DNA from: Clostridium estertheticum
GTDB lineage: Bacteria; Bacillota; Clostridia; Clostridiales; Clostridiaceae
DNA length: 64,000 nt
Assembly (NCBI RefSeq): GCF_011065935.2
Contig: NZ_JAAMNH020000001.1
Coordinates: forward strand, 1,943,001-2,007,000
Reading direction: 5' to 3'
Position numbers and translations under genes: made by a program. The notes beneath the pieces are model-generated. The model was not told the origin of the DNA, did not search any database, and saw only the letters and a list, made by a program, of their open reading frames with translations. The stretch's first letter is position 1, and each line of letters begins with the position of its first letter. This document shows positions 7,931-16,760 of this stretch, in pieces.

Positions 7931-9082
7931 ATGTCAATAAATACTTATTTTATTCCAACAATAAACACAATTGGTCAAGGTTCTGTTAATGAGGTTGGTA
8001 ATCATATTAAATCATTAGGTGGTAACAAAGTATTAATTGTTACAGATGCAATGTTAGCTAAATTTGGTATGGCAGAAAAGATTAAAGGTATATTATTAGA
8101 ATCTGGTCTTGAAGCAATAATTTTTGACGGTGCTCAGCCAAACCCAACTGATCTCAATGTAGAAGCTGCTTTTGCAGTGTGGAAGGAAAATTCCTGCGAT
8201 GCAATAGTATCACTTGGTGGAGGTTCTTCTCATGATTGTGCTAAAGGTCTTGGACTCGTAGCTGCTAATGGTGGAAATATTAGGGATTATGAGGGAGTAA
8301 ATAAATCAACTAAAAACTTCCCACCTTTTGTTGCAGTTAATACTACAGCAGGTACTGCATCAGAGATGACTCGTTTCTGTATAATTACAAACACTTCACG
8401 TAAAGTTAAGATGGCTATAGTTGACTGGAGAGTAACACCAAACGTTTCAATTAATGATCCTGAATTAATGGTTGGTATGCCACCAGCACTTACTGCAGCT
8501 ACTGGTATGGATGCTCTCACTCACGCTATAGAAGCCTATGTTTCTACATCTGCTACTCCTCTTACAGATTCTGCTGCATTAATGGCTATAAAGCTTGTAT
8601 CTAAATATCTACCTAAAGCAGTTGCGAACGGTACAGATATGGAATCAAGAGAAAAAATGGCCTATGCTCAATTCTTAGGTGGTATGGCTTTTAATAATGC
8701 AAGCCTTGGATATGTTCATGCTATGGCACATCAACTAGGTGGATTCTACAACCTACCTCATGGAGTATGTAATGCTATTTTACTTCCAATAGTATCTAAA
8801 TTTAATCTTTTATCTAGTGCAGAGAGATTCCAAGATATTGCTGTTGCAATGGGAGAAAATGTAACTGGACTTTCTGTAAATGACGCTGCTCAGGTTGCAA
8901 TTGACTCAATTAAAAGATTATCAAAGTCCGTTGGTATTCCTTCAGGACTTACAGAGTTAGGGGTTAAAGAAGAAGACTTTGAAGTAATGGCTACAAATGC
9001 TAAAGCTGATGCATGCCAATTTACAAATCCGCGTCTGGCTACGCTTCAACAGGTAATTGAACTTTTCAGACAAGCATTGTAA
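7931..9082 (+). CDS. Iron-containing (type III) alcohol dehydrogenase
   Basis: The 383-residue cytoplasmic enzyme reduces aldehydes to alcohols, or the reverse, with NAD(P)H. It shows the nucleotide-binding segment SLGGGSSHDCAKG and the metal region with ligands in MDALTHAIEAY and GYVHAMAHQLGGFYNLPHG. Length and motifs match the 1,3-propanediol/methanol dehydrogenase-like branch. ATG 7931 is chosen because AAAGGA lies 10 bases upstream; a GTG nine bases earlier overlaps that spacing. It is monocistronic, with its own promoter and terminator. With AOR in the same window it could complete acid-to-alcohol reduction, though its true substrate is not visible. Confidence 0.92.
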   Translation: MSINTYFIPTINTIGQGSVNEVGNHIKSLGGNKVLIVTDAMLAKFGMAEKIKGILLESGLEAIIFDGAQPNPTDLNVEAAFAVWKENSCDAIVSLGGGSSHDCAKGLGLVAANGGNIRDYEGVNKSTKNFPPFVAVNTTAGTASEMTRFCIITNTSRKVKMAIVDWRVTPNVSINDPELMVGMPPALTAATGMDALTHAIEAYVSTSATPLTDSAALMAIKLVSKYLPKAVANGTDMESREKMAYAQFLGGMAFNNASLGYVHAMAHQLGGFYNLPHGVCNAILLPIVSKFNLLSSAERFQDIAVAMGENVTGLSVNDAAQVAIDSIKRLSKSVGIPSGLTELGVKEEDFEVMATNAKADACQFTNPRLATLQQVIELFRQAL

Positions 9083-9130
9083 TTTTATAATTTGAAGCTT
9101 ATTGCATAAATGGAAAGAAATGTTCTGCGT

Positions 9131-9166
9131 AAATAGATGTAGGGGCATATGCCCCTTTCTATTTTT
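9131..9166 (+). terminator. Rho-independent terminator
   Basis: A GC core (AGGGGC with GCCCCT around ATAT) is extended by AAATAGA pairing with TCTATTT, then T residues. It closes the alcohol dehydrogenase gene. Confidence 0.88.
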
Positions 9167-9247
9167 AGTAGTTTATGTTATATTGTAATATAAACAAAAG
9201 TTCTAAATTTTACAATTAATGAGTAATAAAAAGCTTTAATATGTCAT

Positions 9248-9352
9248 TTGTTCTCCGAGTCATATTTCCTAAGGGATGCTATGGAATTATGACCGTTAGG
9301 GTTAAATTGAAAACGATTTAGCCTTCCATTTGAAAAGGGGGATGCTTAATTG
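9248..9352 (+). promoter_or_regulatory. Moco/Tuco-type riboswitch upstream of tupA
   Basis: The segment begins with TTCTCCGAGTCATA and contains GGATGCTATGGAATTATGACC, which resembles the conserved core of the Moco RNA motif as I recall it. GTCATATTTCC pairs with GGAATTATGAC (one mismatch). GGTTAAATTG pairs with CGATTTAGCC around AAAA. The 3' part has CCTTCC facing a GGGGG stretch just before the tupA ribosome site. The RNA class controls cofactor synthesis and transport genes, and this one heads a tungstate transporter and cofactor operon. I cannot decide between the molybdenum and tungsten cofactor as ligand. Confidence 0.8.
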
Positions 9353-9394
9353 CTATTCTCTTTTATATTATAAAATATGAAAGGGGTTTTTTTT

Positions 9395-10240
9395 ATGCAA
9401 AAATCAAGTAGTAAGTCAAGTTTCAGGGAGTTATTAATAATATCGCTTTGTGTTGTTATGGTGTTTACTATAACTGCATGTTCTAAAAAAGAGAGGTCTA
9501 TGGTACTGGCAACCACAACAAGTACTCAGGATTCAGGACTTCTGGATTATTTGCTGCCATTGTTTGAGAAGGACACAGGAATTAAAGTTAAGGTCTTAGC
9601 TAAAGGAACAGGAGAAGCGCTAGAGGTTGCAAAGCGTGGAGATGCTGATGGACTTCTTGTACATGCAAAGGCACAGGAACTTCAATTTGTTAAGGATGGA
9701 TTTGGAACAGAAAGACTTGAGGTCATGTATAATGACTTCATAATAGTTGGACCAAAAGATGATCCTGCAAAGCTTTTGGAAAAAACACCAAGTGACGCTA
9801 TTGAATCTTTTAAATTAATTAGCAGCAGTAAAGCTACATTTATTTCAAGAGGGGATAAGTCAGGTACTAATACAAAGGAACTTGCTATATGGAAATCAGC
9901 AGGGATAACACCTACTGGAACCTGGTATGTATCAGCTGGAAAAGGAATGGGAGCAGTACTTCAGATGGCAGATGAGAAAAAAGCTTATACATTAACAGAC
10001 AGAGCTACATATTTATCTATGAAGGATAAGCTAGAACTTAAAATTGTTACTGAAAAGGGAAGTGGATTCTTAAACCAATATGCTTTTATAAGATTAGACC
10101 CAACCAAGAACAAAATTAAAACTCAGGAAGCAAATGAATTTATTGATTGGATGATTTCTAGTAAAGGACAAAAATTAATAGGTGAATATGGCAAGGATAA
10201 ATATGGACAGACTTTATTTATACCTAATGCAAAAAAATAG
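9395..10240 (+). CDS. tupA: Tungstate ABC transporter binding lipoprotein
   Basis: The 281-residue lipoprotein has a signal ending in TITAC and a mature N-terminus with ATTTSTQDSGLLDYLLPLF, typical of TupA oxyanion-binding proteins. Further family segments are AKGTGEALEVAKRGDADGLL, SRGDKSGTNTKE and WYVSAGKGMGAVLQMADE. It captures tungstate outside the membrane for the permease that follows 8 bases later. ATG 9395 follows AAAGGGG at the proper distance; an in-frame ATG at 9377 precedes that ribosome site. The riboswitch lies directly upstream. Specificity for tungstate over molybdate is inferred from the family and from AOR downstream. Confidence 0.92.
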   Translation: MQKSSSKSSFRELLIISLCVVMVFTITACSKKERSMVLATTTSTQDSGLLDYLLPLFEKDTGIKVKVLAKGTGEALEVAKRGDADGLLVHAKAQELQFVKDGFGTERLEVMYNDFIIVGPKDDPAKLLEKTPSDAIESFKLISSSKATFISRGDKSGTNTKELAIWKSAGITPTGTWYVSAGKGMGAVLQMADEKKAYTLTDRATYLSMKDKLELKIVTEKGSGFLNQYAFIRLDPTKNKIKTQEANEFIDWMISSKGQKLIGEYGKDKYGQTLFIPNAKK

Positions 10241-10248
10241 GTGATTAA

Positions 10249-10905
10249 ATGAGTTTTTATGGAGAAGTATTTGGAGTGGTTTTTTTATCCTTGTTTATTT
10301 CAGTTACATCAACAATAATAGCTTCAATGGCAGGGATGATACTTGCAATTCCTATTGCACTAAAAGATTTTAGGTTAAAAAAATATGTTGTAAGACTCGC
10401 TGAAACCTTTATGAGTATTCCACCAGTACTAATGGGACTAGTAGTTTACCTACTCCTTTCAAGGAAAGGACCTTTAGGTGAACTTGGACTGTTGTTTACT
10501 CCTACTGCAATGATTATAGCTCAGAGTCTTCTGGTATTTCCCATAGTATTTGGGCTTACTGTTTCAGCAATAGGAACGCGTGGAAGAAAAATTAAAAAGA
10601 ATTGTATTGCTTTAGGTGCAGGAAAAAGAGATACTTTAATTTTAATTATAAAAGAGTGCAAAGTTCAACTTTTATCGGTGGCTGCCGCTGGTTTTGGACG
10701 TGCAATTTCGGAAGTTGGAGCAGTTATGATGGTGGGAGGAAATATAAAAGGGGACACACGGGTAATGACTACGTATATAGCTTTAGAAACAGGGCAGGGT
10801 AAATTTAAGGAGGCCATTACAATAGGAATCATATTACTCCTAGTTGCATTTATGGTTAACTTTAGTTTACATGGACTTACTGAAACTCCTACGCCTAAAG
10901 CATAG
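10249..10905 (+). CDS. tupB: Tungstate ABC transporter permease
   Basis: This 218-residue membrane protein has about five to six spans and the permease loop near ALGAGKRDTLILIIKE. The length matches TupB. It forms the membrane channel for tungstate with the TupA protein upstream and the ATPase downstream. Start and ribosome site (ATAGGTGA) fit. After it the operon is interrupted by 336 bases of apparently degenerate sequence before the ATPase gene, which is unusual for this transporter. Confidence 0.92.
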   Translation: MSFYGEVFGVVFLSLFISVTSTIIASMAGMILAIPIALKDFRLKKYVVRLAETFMSIPPVLMGLVVYLLLSRKGPLGELGLLFTPTAMIIAQSLLVFPIVFGLTVSAIGTRGRKIKKNCIALGAGKRDTLILIIKECKVQLLSVAAAGFGRAISEVGAVMMVGGNIKGDTRVMTTYIALETGQGKFKEAITIGIILLLVAFMVNFSLHGLTETPTPKA

Positions 10906-10948
10906 GGTTCTCAAGTACTAAATAACTTCTTTAATATCACGAATAATA

Positions 10949-11149
10949 TTAACACTGATTATTTTCCCTAAGACTTTCACTATCAAGGATTGTGATCAAT
11001 CCATTAACGATAGCATAACCGCTCGCTTCAAAACGGCTGGTTTGCGATACCTTGTATATTTTACGCAGTTGAGGCTCTACCTACTGCAACTCCATATATA
11101 CAGTTGTCGAAGAACGTATTAATATTTTATCATACCCAAATAACCATGT
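10949..11149 (-). pseudogene. Degenerate reverse-strand coding remnant between tupB and tupC
   Basis: The reverse strand reads as a frame of 66 codons before a TAA stop, interrupted by one TAG at 11081-11083. It carries protein-like text such as YKVSQTSRFEASGYAIVNG and then LITILDSESLREN. Its upstream end is another TAG at 11150-11152. The composition is more GC-rich than true spacers. It looks like the tail of a dead gene inserted in the operon. I do not recognise the parent family. Confidence 0.35.
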
Positions 11150-11241
11150 CTAATGGTATATTTTAGAGTAATATCCTTTACACACTTAAAAAACTTTCGC
11201 TTTTGCACAAAATTGTAAGTATGAAAAATAGGTGATATTGT

Positions 11242-11943
11242 ATGAAGATTAAAGTATTAGACCTAAGTAAAGAGTACAATGGAAAAGAAGTACTATATAT
11301 AGATGAGTTAAATTTTAAAGAAGGCTACGTTTATGCATTGATGGGATTAAATGGAAGTGGAAAGACTACTCTTTTACAATGTGTTTCAGGGATTGAAGCA
11401 TTTACAAGGGGAACAGTATTATATGACGATATTAGCTCCTCTGAATTTGTTACAAAAGATATATCTGTTATGCTTCAAAGCCCATACTTATTTAACTCTT
11501 CTGTAATTGAAAATATAATAATGGGCTTAAAGTTCAGAAAATTAAGTGAAGAAATAATCCAAGAGAGAATAAAGCATTATCTTACCTTCTTTAATATCGA
11601 AGACTTGCTAAATAAGAATACTAGAGAACTATCAGGTGGAGAACAGGCCAAGGTGGCCCTACTTAGAACAGCTGTTTTGGAAACCAAGGTGACTTTTCTT
11701 GATGAACCTACTGCCAGTATGGATATTGAAAGTACACTTATAGCGGAAAAGCTCATAAGAACCATGGCAGAAGGCAAGAGGAGTGTTATTTTAGTCACTC
11801 ACGACTTAATGCAAGTTGAGCGAGTTGCGGATTTTGTTATTTTTTTAGATAAGGGAAGTATTATTGAACAAGGAGAAAAAAGTGTGGTTCTTAAGTTTCC
11901 AGAGCATAAATTGTTAAGACAGATTTTGAAAAGGGGCGATTAA
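11242..11943 (+). CDS. tupC: Tungstate ABC transporter ATPase
   Basis: The 233-residue ATPase has Walker A (GLNGSGKTT, residues 35-43), Q loop (VMLQSPYLF), signature LSGGEQAKVALLR, Walker B TFLDEPTA and the switch histidine in LVTHD. It energises the TupA/TupB importer. Its stop is 3 bases from the next gene, mogA, so transport and cofactor synthesis are co-expressed. The 336-base gap upstream leaves open whether it also has its own promoter. Confidence 0.92.
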   Translation: MKIKVLDLSKEYNGKEVLYIDELNFKEGYVYALMGLNGSGKTTLLQCVSGIEAFTRGTVLYDDISSSEFVTKDISVMLQSPYLFNSSVIENIIMGLKFRKLSEEIIQERIKHYLTFFNIEDLLNKNTRELSGGEQAKVALLRTAVLETKVTFLDEPTASMDIESTLIAEKLIRTMAEGKRSVILVTHDLMQVERVADFVIFLDKGSIIEQGEKSVVLKFPEHKLLRQILKRGD

Positions 11944-11946
11944 AAT

Positions 11947-12438
11947 ATGATAAAAACTGCAATATTAACTATGAGTGATAAAGGTTCTAGAGGAGAAAGA
12001 ATTGATGGAACAGGTCCAGCACTTAGAAGTGAATTAGAAGGTAAGGGATTTATTATAAGCTACTATAAAATGATTCCTGATGAAATACAGGAAATAGAAA
12101 GAGAACTTATTTATTTATGCGATGAGCTTAAGGTGAATTTAATTTTAACAAATGGAGGAACAGGGTTTTCACAAAGAGATGTTACTCCAGAAGCAACTCA
12201 AAATGTAATTGAGAAATATGTACCTGGTATTGGTGAAGCTATGAGAATGAAATCCCTTGCAATTACAACAAAAGCTATGCTTTCAAGAAGTATTGCAGGG
12301 ATTCGCGGGAAAACCTTAATTATTAATCTTCCTGGCAGCCCAAAAGCTGCGGTGGAAAATCTCGGATTTATACTACCTGCAATTCCACATGGGATTGAAA
12401 TACTCACAGGAGAGGCAAGTGAATGCGCTACTTTGTAG
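11947..12438 (+). CDS. mogA: Molybdopterin adenylyltransferase (MogA/MoaB family)
   Basis: The 163-residue protein shows the family motifs TMSDKGSRGER, TNGGTGFSQRDVTPEAT and NLPGSPKA. Proteins of this family adenylate molybdopterin so that MoeA can insert the metal. It starts 3 bases after tupC with the ribosome site AAAAGGGGCG. Two MoeA-type genes follow, matching a MogA-MoeA pathway. The reading as MogA or MoaB is a naming matter that motifs alone do not settle. Confidence 0.9.
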   Translation: MIKTAILTMSDKGSRGERIDGTGPALRSELEGKGFIISYYKMIPDEIQEIERELIYLCDELKVNLILTNGGTGFSQRDVTPEATQNVIEKYVPGIGEAMRMKSLAITTKAMLSRSIAGIRGKTLIINLPGSPKAAVENLGFILPAIPHGIEILTGEASECATL

Positions 12439-12456
12439 CGTGCGCGACAAAGTAGC
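12427..12456. other. Perfect 10-bp hairpin over the mogA stop codon
   Basis: GCTACTTTGT and ACAAAGTAGC are perfectly complementary around a GC-rich 10-base loop (AGCGTGCGCG). The left arm contains the mogA stop. No T run follows, so it is not a standard terminator; an RNA-stability or processing role is possible. Confidence 0.55.
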
Positions 12457-12534
12457 TATAAGGTAGAAAGTGATCTATAACTTAATTAATATTATTAAAA
12501 AAAATACTGAACTAAAGCGTTTGGGGGAATGACA

Positions 12535-13758
12535 ATGGAACTATTTAATGTGGTATCTGTAAAGGAAGCTAAAGAGATAATCGATAGATCATTTGACTTT
12601 AAGCTTGGCTATGAAGTGGTTAATATTTTGCAAAGTGTTTCTAGAATTTGTTCTAATGATATAAAAGCAGAATGTAATATACCAGAATTTAAAAGGTCAA
12701 CAGTAGATGGATATGCAGTTTGCTCAAGAGATGTGTATGGAGCTTGCGATGCAATGCCTTCTATGCTTGAACTAAAGGGTGAAGTTTTAATGGGAACAGT
12801 TCCCCCAACAGATATCTCACTTGGAGAGTGTATGTATGTACCTACAGGAGGAATGCTCCCAGAGTCTGCAGATAGTGTTGTAATGATTGAGTATAGCCAT
12901 TTCATGGATGATAATACAATACTTATTTATTCACCTGTGGCTATGGGAGATAATGTAATACAGGTTGGAGAAGATATAAATACTCAGGACGTTGTCATAA
13001 AAAGAGGGGATAAGCTAAGACCATATGAAATAGGTGTTCTCGCAAGTATCGGAATTTCAGAGATTTCAGTTTATAAAAGACCTAGGGTTGCCATTATTTC
13101 CACAGGTGATGAAGTAGTACCCTGTGACGTAAAACCAGCAATAGGGCAGGTGCGAGACATAAATACACATCTGATTTGGTCCTTACTTCTTGAGGATGGA
13201 ATGGAACCGGTAAGTTATGGGATTATTAAAGATGAATATGATGATTTAAAGAATACAGTTGATAGAGCCTTTAATGAATGTGATATGGTATTAATTTCAG
13301 GCGGAAGTTCCGTTGGCAAGAAGGATCAGACCTTAAAGGTGATAGACTCATACACCGATGGAGAGGTTTTAGTACATGGTATATCAGTAAAGCCTGGGAA
13401 ACCAACTATAATAGGAAAGCATAAAGGCAAAATAATATTTGGACTTCCTGGACACCCACTTGCATGTTCTATTATATATAAGATACTTGTTAAAGATTAT
13501 TTATATAGACTAACCTCTCAAAGTGATAAGATCTACGGAACAAATGCAGTAATGAGTATAAATTACCACAAAGCTAAAGGGCGAGAGGAATATTTACCTG
13601 TGGAGCTTGATACAATAGAAAATGTGGTTGTTGCAAAACCTGTATTTGGGAAATCTGGATTAATATCTGTATTTTCAAAGGCTTGGGGTTATATTGTTAT
13701 AGAAAAGAATGAAGAAGGGGTAAAGGAAGGTCAAATAGTTGAAGTTTATAAATTATAA
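12535..13758 (+). CDS. moeA: Molybdopterin molybdotransferase (MoeA family)
   Basis: This 407-residue enzyme inserts molybdate or tungstate into adenylated molybdopterin. It has the N-terminal MoeA motif FKRSTVDGYAV and the MogA-like core IISTGDE, LISGGSSVGKKD and VKPGKPTIIG. The final domain IV is beta-rich (KAWGYIVIEKNEEGV). I prefer ATG 12535 because GGGGGAA precedes it by 5-6 bases; an ATG at 12529 touches that site. A second, longer MoeA follows, and such pairs in tungsten users have been proposed to separate the two metals. Confidence 0.92.
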   Translation: MELFNVVSVKEAKEIIDRSFDFKLGYEVVNILQSVSRICSNDIKAECNIPEFKRSTVDGYAVCSRDVYGACDAMPSMLELKGEVLMGTVPPTDISLGECMYVPTGGMLPESADSVVMIEYSHFMDDNTILIYSPVAMGDNVIQVGEDINTQDVVIKRGDKLRPYEIGVLASIGISEISVYKRPRVAIISTGDEVVPCDVKPAIGQVRDINTHLIWSLLLEDGMEPVSYGIIKDEYDDLKNTVDRAFNECDMVLISGGSSVGKKDQTLKVIDSYTDGEVLVHGISVKPGKPTIIGKHKGKIIFGLPGHPLACSIIYKILVKDYLYRLTSQSDKIYGTNAVMSINYHKAKGREEYLPVELDTIENVVVAKPVFGKSGLISVFSKAWGYIVIEKNEEGVKEGQIVEVYKL

Positions 13759-13858
13759 AAGAAGAATGAAATCTAAAAAATAGACTGGAATATTGATTAG
13801 TTTGTTTTTTAAATGATTAACTATAGCTACAAACTATAGCAATGAGGGGATGAAAGTA

Positions 13859-15766
13859 TTGGCTCAAGAAGTTTTTCTATCAAACATGGATTTAAATGAG
13901 GCAATTAATTTGTATTATAATAAGTTACTTCCTATAAAGAGTGAAGTAGAAACCGTGGTTACTTGGGACTGCGCAGGAAGAGTTTCCTACTCACCAATCT
14001 TTGCAAAAATATCCTCACCTTTTTATAATAGTTCAGCTATGGACGGTATTGCAACTATAAGTACAAAAACTTATGGAGCAACAGATAGGAGTCATATTGA
14101 ACTCCAGGAAGGGATGGATTATTTGGTAGTAGATACTGGAGACCCAATACCTAAGGAATATGATTGTGTAATTATGGTAGAGGATCTGATAAATGTAGAA
14201 AGTGGAAAGGTAGCTATTTATAAGAGTGCTATCCCTTGGCAGAACATTAGAACTATTGGAGAAGATATTGTGCAAACACAACTTATTATTCCATCAAAGC
14301 ATTTAATAAGGCCAGTTGATATAGCATCTATTATTGCTGGAGGAGTAAATGAGGTTCAGGTGTACAAAAGACCAGTGGTTGGAATAATTCCAACTGGAAC
14401 TGAGATGGTGGAACCAGGAGGAGAACTTGTGGTTGGGGACATAATTGAGTTTAACTCAAGAGTATTTTCTGCGCAAGTTAAGGAGTGGGGAGGAATACCT
14501 CTAAGATTTGATATAGTAAAAGATGATTATTTACTTATTAAAGATACTGTAAAAAGTGCAGTAGAGAAATGTGATATTGTACTTGTTAGTGCAGGCTCCT
14601 CAGCTGGTAGGGAGGATTTCACTTGTAAGGTGATAGAAGAATTAGGTGAAGTATATGTACATGGAGTAGCTATAAAACCAGGTAAACCTGTTATTCTTGG
14701 GAGCATAGATAGAGTTCCTGTGATAGGTATACCAGGATTTCCTGTATCTGCTTATTTTGTAATGGAGAATATTTGTAAGAAAATAGTCCATACTTATCAA
14801 GGGTTAAATAATGAAGTGCAAAGCACTGTAGAGGCGACTCTTACTAGGCGTACTATGTCCACTCTTAAATATTTAGAGTTCGTTAGAGTTAAGATTGGCT
14901 TTGTTTCTGGGAAATATATTGCAACACCTATAGGGCGAGGAGCAGGAACAACAATGTCCTTAGTTCGGGCAGACGGGGTCCTTGAAATTCCACAAAATGT
15001 AGAAGGCTATGAAGTGGGAACAAAGGTAAATGTTAAGCTTTTAAGAAGCCAGGAAGAAATTAAAAATACTCTTGTATGTATTGGAAGTCATGATCCAATA
15101 ATAGATATAGCGTCTAACCTTTTTCATATAAAAAACTCCAATTATTTTCTCTCTTCTGCTCACGTTGGAAGCATGGGAGGAGTAATGTCACTTAAAGGAT
15201 CAGAAACCCATATAGCACCTATTCATCTGCTGGATATGGAAGATGGAAGCTATAATATTTCTTATATTAAAAAGTATTTAGGGGATAAACCTATGGCATT
15301 AATTAAAGGCGTTAAAAGGATTCAGGGAATTATCGTTCCTAAAGGGAATCCACTAGATATTAAATCACTTACGGATATAGTAGCGCAGGGAAGAAAATTT
15401 GTTAATAGGCAAAGAGGCTCCGGCACAAGGTTATTTTTAGATTATAATCTAAAAAAATTTGATATTAATCCAAAAGATATAATTGGCTATGAAAGAGAGG
15501 AATTCACTCATATTGCGGTTGCAGCAGTAGTAGCCGCAGGAGATGCAGATTGTGGTCTTGGAGTTTATTCTGCAGCTGAGCTTATGGGTCTAGATTTTAT
15601 AACACTTGGACATGAGGAATATGATTTTGCTGTGCCACTTCCATTTTTAGACATGGACATGATAAGCGAATTTATTAAAGTAATTAAAAATGATGATTTT
15701 AAAAGAGAACTCCATAAACTTGGCGGGTATGATTATTCAGAAATAGGAGAAATAATTGTAATTTAG
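13859..15766 (+). CDS. MoeA fused to a periplasmic-binding-like domain
   Basis: The first ~400 residues are a MoeA paralog: SSAMDGIA, IIPTGTEMVEPG, VSAGSSAGREDF, IKPGKPVILG and a domain IV. About 220 residues follow that resemble the PBP/LysR-type substrate-binding fold (CIGSHDPIIDIASNLF, RQRGSGTRLFLDYNLKK, VAAGDADCGLGVYSAAELM). The enzyme part should take part in metal insertion. The added domain may bind oxyanion or pterin; that is inference. TTG 13859 lies 9 bases after GAGGGG; the alternative ATG 13850 abuts that site. Fusions of this type are known in clostridia and archaea. Confidence 0.87.
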   Translation: MAQEVFLSNMDLNEAINLYYNKLLPIKSEVETVVTWDCAGRVSYSPIFAKISSPFYNSSAMDGIATISTKTYGATDRSHIELQEGMDYLVVDTGDPIPKEYDCVIMVEDLINVESGKVAIYKSAIPWQNIRTIGEDIVQTQLIIPSKHLIRPVDIASIIAGGVNEVQVYKRPVVGIIPTGTEMVEPGGELVVGDIIEFNSRVFSAQVKEWGGIPLRFDIVKDDYLLIKDTVKSAVEKCDIVLVSAGSSAGREDFTCKVIEELGEVYVHGVAIKPGKPVILGSIDRVPVIGIPGFPVSAYFVMENICKKIVHTYQGLNNEVQSTVEATLTRRTMSTLKYLEFVRVKIGFVSGKYIATPIGRGAGTTMSLVRADGVLEIPQNVEGYEVGTKVNVKLLRSQEEIKNTLVCIGSHDPIIDIASNLFHIKNSNYFLSSAHVGSMGGVMSLKGSETHIAPIHLLDMEDGSYNISYIKKYLGDKPMALIKGVKRIQGIIVPKGNPLDIKSLTDIVAQGRKFVNRQRGSGTRLFLDYNLKKFDINPKDIIGYEREEFTHIAVAAVVAAGDADCGLGVYSAAELMGLDFITLGHEEYDFAVPLPFLDMDMISEFIKVIKNDDFKRELHKLGGYDYSEIGEIIVI

Positions 15767-15777
15767 GAGAGGATTTT

Positions 15778-16737
15778 ATGAGAGATAGTCATGGAAGGAA
15801 TATCAATTATTTAAGAGTATCAGTAACTGACAGATGTAATTTAAGATGTGTATATTGTATGCCAGAAGAGGGCGTTAAAAGTTTAAGACATGAGGATATT
15901 TTACGTTTTGAAGATACACTAAAAATTATAAAGGCAGCCACCTCGCTAGGTATTAATAAAATAAGATTTACTGGTGGGGAACCACTGGTTATGAAAGATA
16001 TAGACAAACTAATATATGAAACCTCTAAACTACCAGGAATAGATGATATTTCCATAACTACAAATGGGATTCTACTCTCTGATATGGCAGTGGATTTAAA
16101 GAAGGCTGGGCTTAATAGGGTTAATGTTAGCCTTGATACCTTGAATAGCGATAAATTCAGGAGCATTACAAGAATAGGTAATTTAGATAAAGTAATGGAA
16201 AGTATATATAAGTGTTTATCCCTTGACTTAAAACCTGTAAAAATAAATACAGTATTAATGAGAGGCATCAATGATATAGAGTTTGAGGATTTTTTAAATT
16301 TGACTCGCGAATTACCAGTAGAAATAAGGTTTATAGAGCTTATGCCTATAGGCGAAGGTGTTAAAATGTATGAAGAGAACAAGTTAAGCTTTATGGAGAT
16401 ACTAAAGCTTCATCCTGAGTTAATCCAAATAGAAACGAAAAAAAGTAGCACTGCGGAGCTGTACAAGCTTCCTGGGGCAAGAGGAAAGATTGGATTCATC
16501 AGTCCGGTAAGTTGTAAATTTTGTGCGGATTGCAATAAAATAAGGCTTACATCTACAGGAACCATTAAACCATGTCTTCATTCAGAGGAAGAAATAAACC
16601 TTAGAAAATATTTAAATAATGAAGAGCTGCTTACAACTACACTCAAATCTGCAATTTTTAACAAGCCACTTGAACATCATCTTATTGAGGAAAGTGTTAG
16701 CAGAAGTGTTAAGGTGATGTCCCAAATAGGGGGCTAA
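15778..16737 (+). CDS. moaA: GTP 3',8-cyclase (radical SAM)
   Basis: The 319-residue enzyme starts molybdopterin synthesis from GTP. The radical SAM cluster motif is C20-x3-C24-x2-C27 (DRCNLRCVYC). The second cluster site lies in the C-terminal CKFCADCNKIRLTS and IKPCLH, and the SAM-binding motif FTGGEPL is intact. It follows the MoeA fusion by 11 bases with TAGGAGAGG as ribosome site. Its partner moaC comes next. Confidence 0.95.
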   Translation: MRDSHGRNINYLRVSVTDRCNLRCVYCMPEEGVKSLRHEDILRFEDTLKIIKAATSLGINKIRFTGGEPLVMKDIDKLIYETSKLPGIDDISITTNGILLSDMAVDLKKAGLNRVNVSLDTLNSDKFRSITRIGNLDKVMESIYKCLSLDLKPVKINTVLMRGINDIEFEDFLNLTRELPVEIRFIELMPIGEGVKMYEENKLSFMEILKLHPELIQIETKKSSTAELYKLPGARGKIGFISPVSCKFCADCNKIRLTSTGTIKPCLHSEEEINLRKYLNNEELLTTTLKSAIFNKPLEHHLIEESVSRSVKVMSQIGG

Positions 16738-16760
16738 ATAAATAAAAAAGGAGCTAGGCA

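Noticed and set aside
13820..13840. Repeated ACTATAGC before the MoeA fusion
   Set aside because: Two 8-base copies in AT-rich DNA are too short to call an operator, and no regulator is nearby.
15807..16382. 191-residue reverse frame opposite moaA
   Set aside because: It is a shadow of moaA, which has all radical SAM motifs; the reverse frame lacks a ribosome site and recognisable domains.
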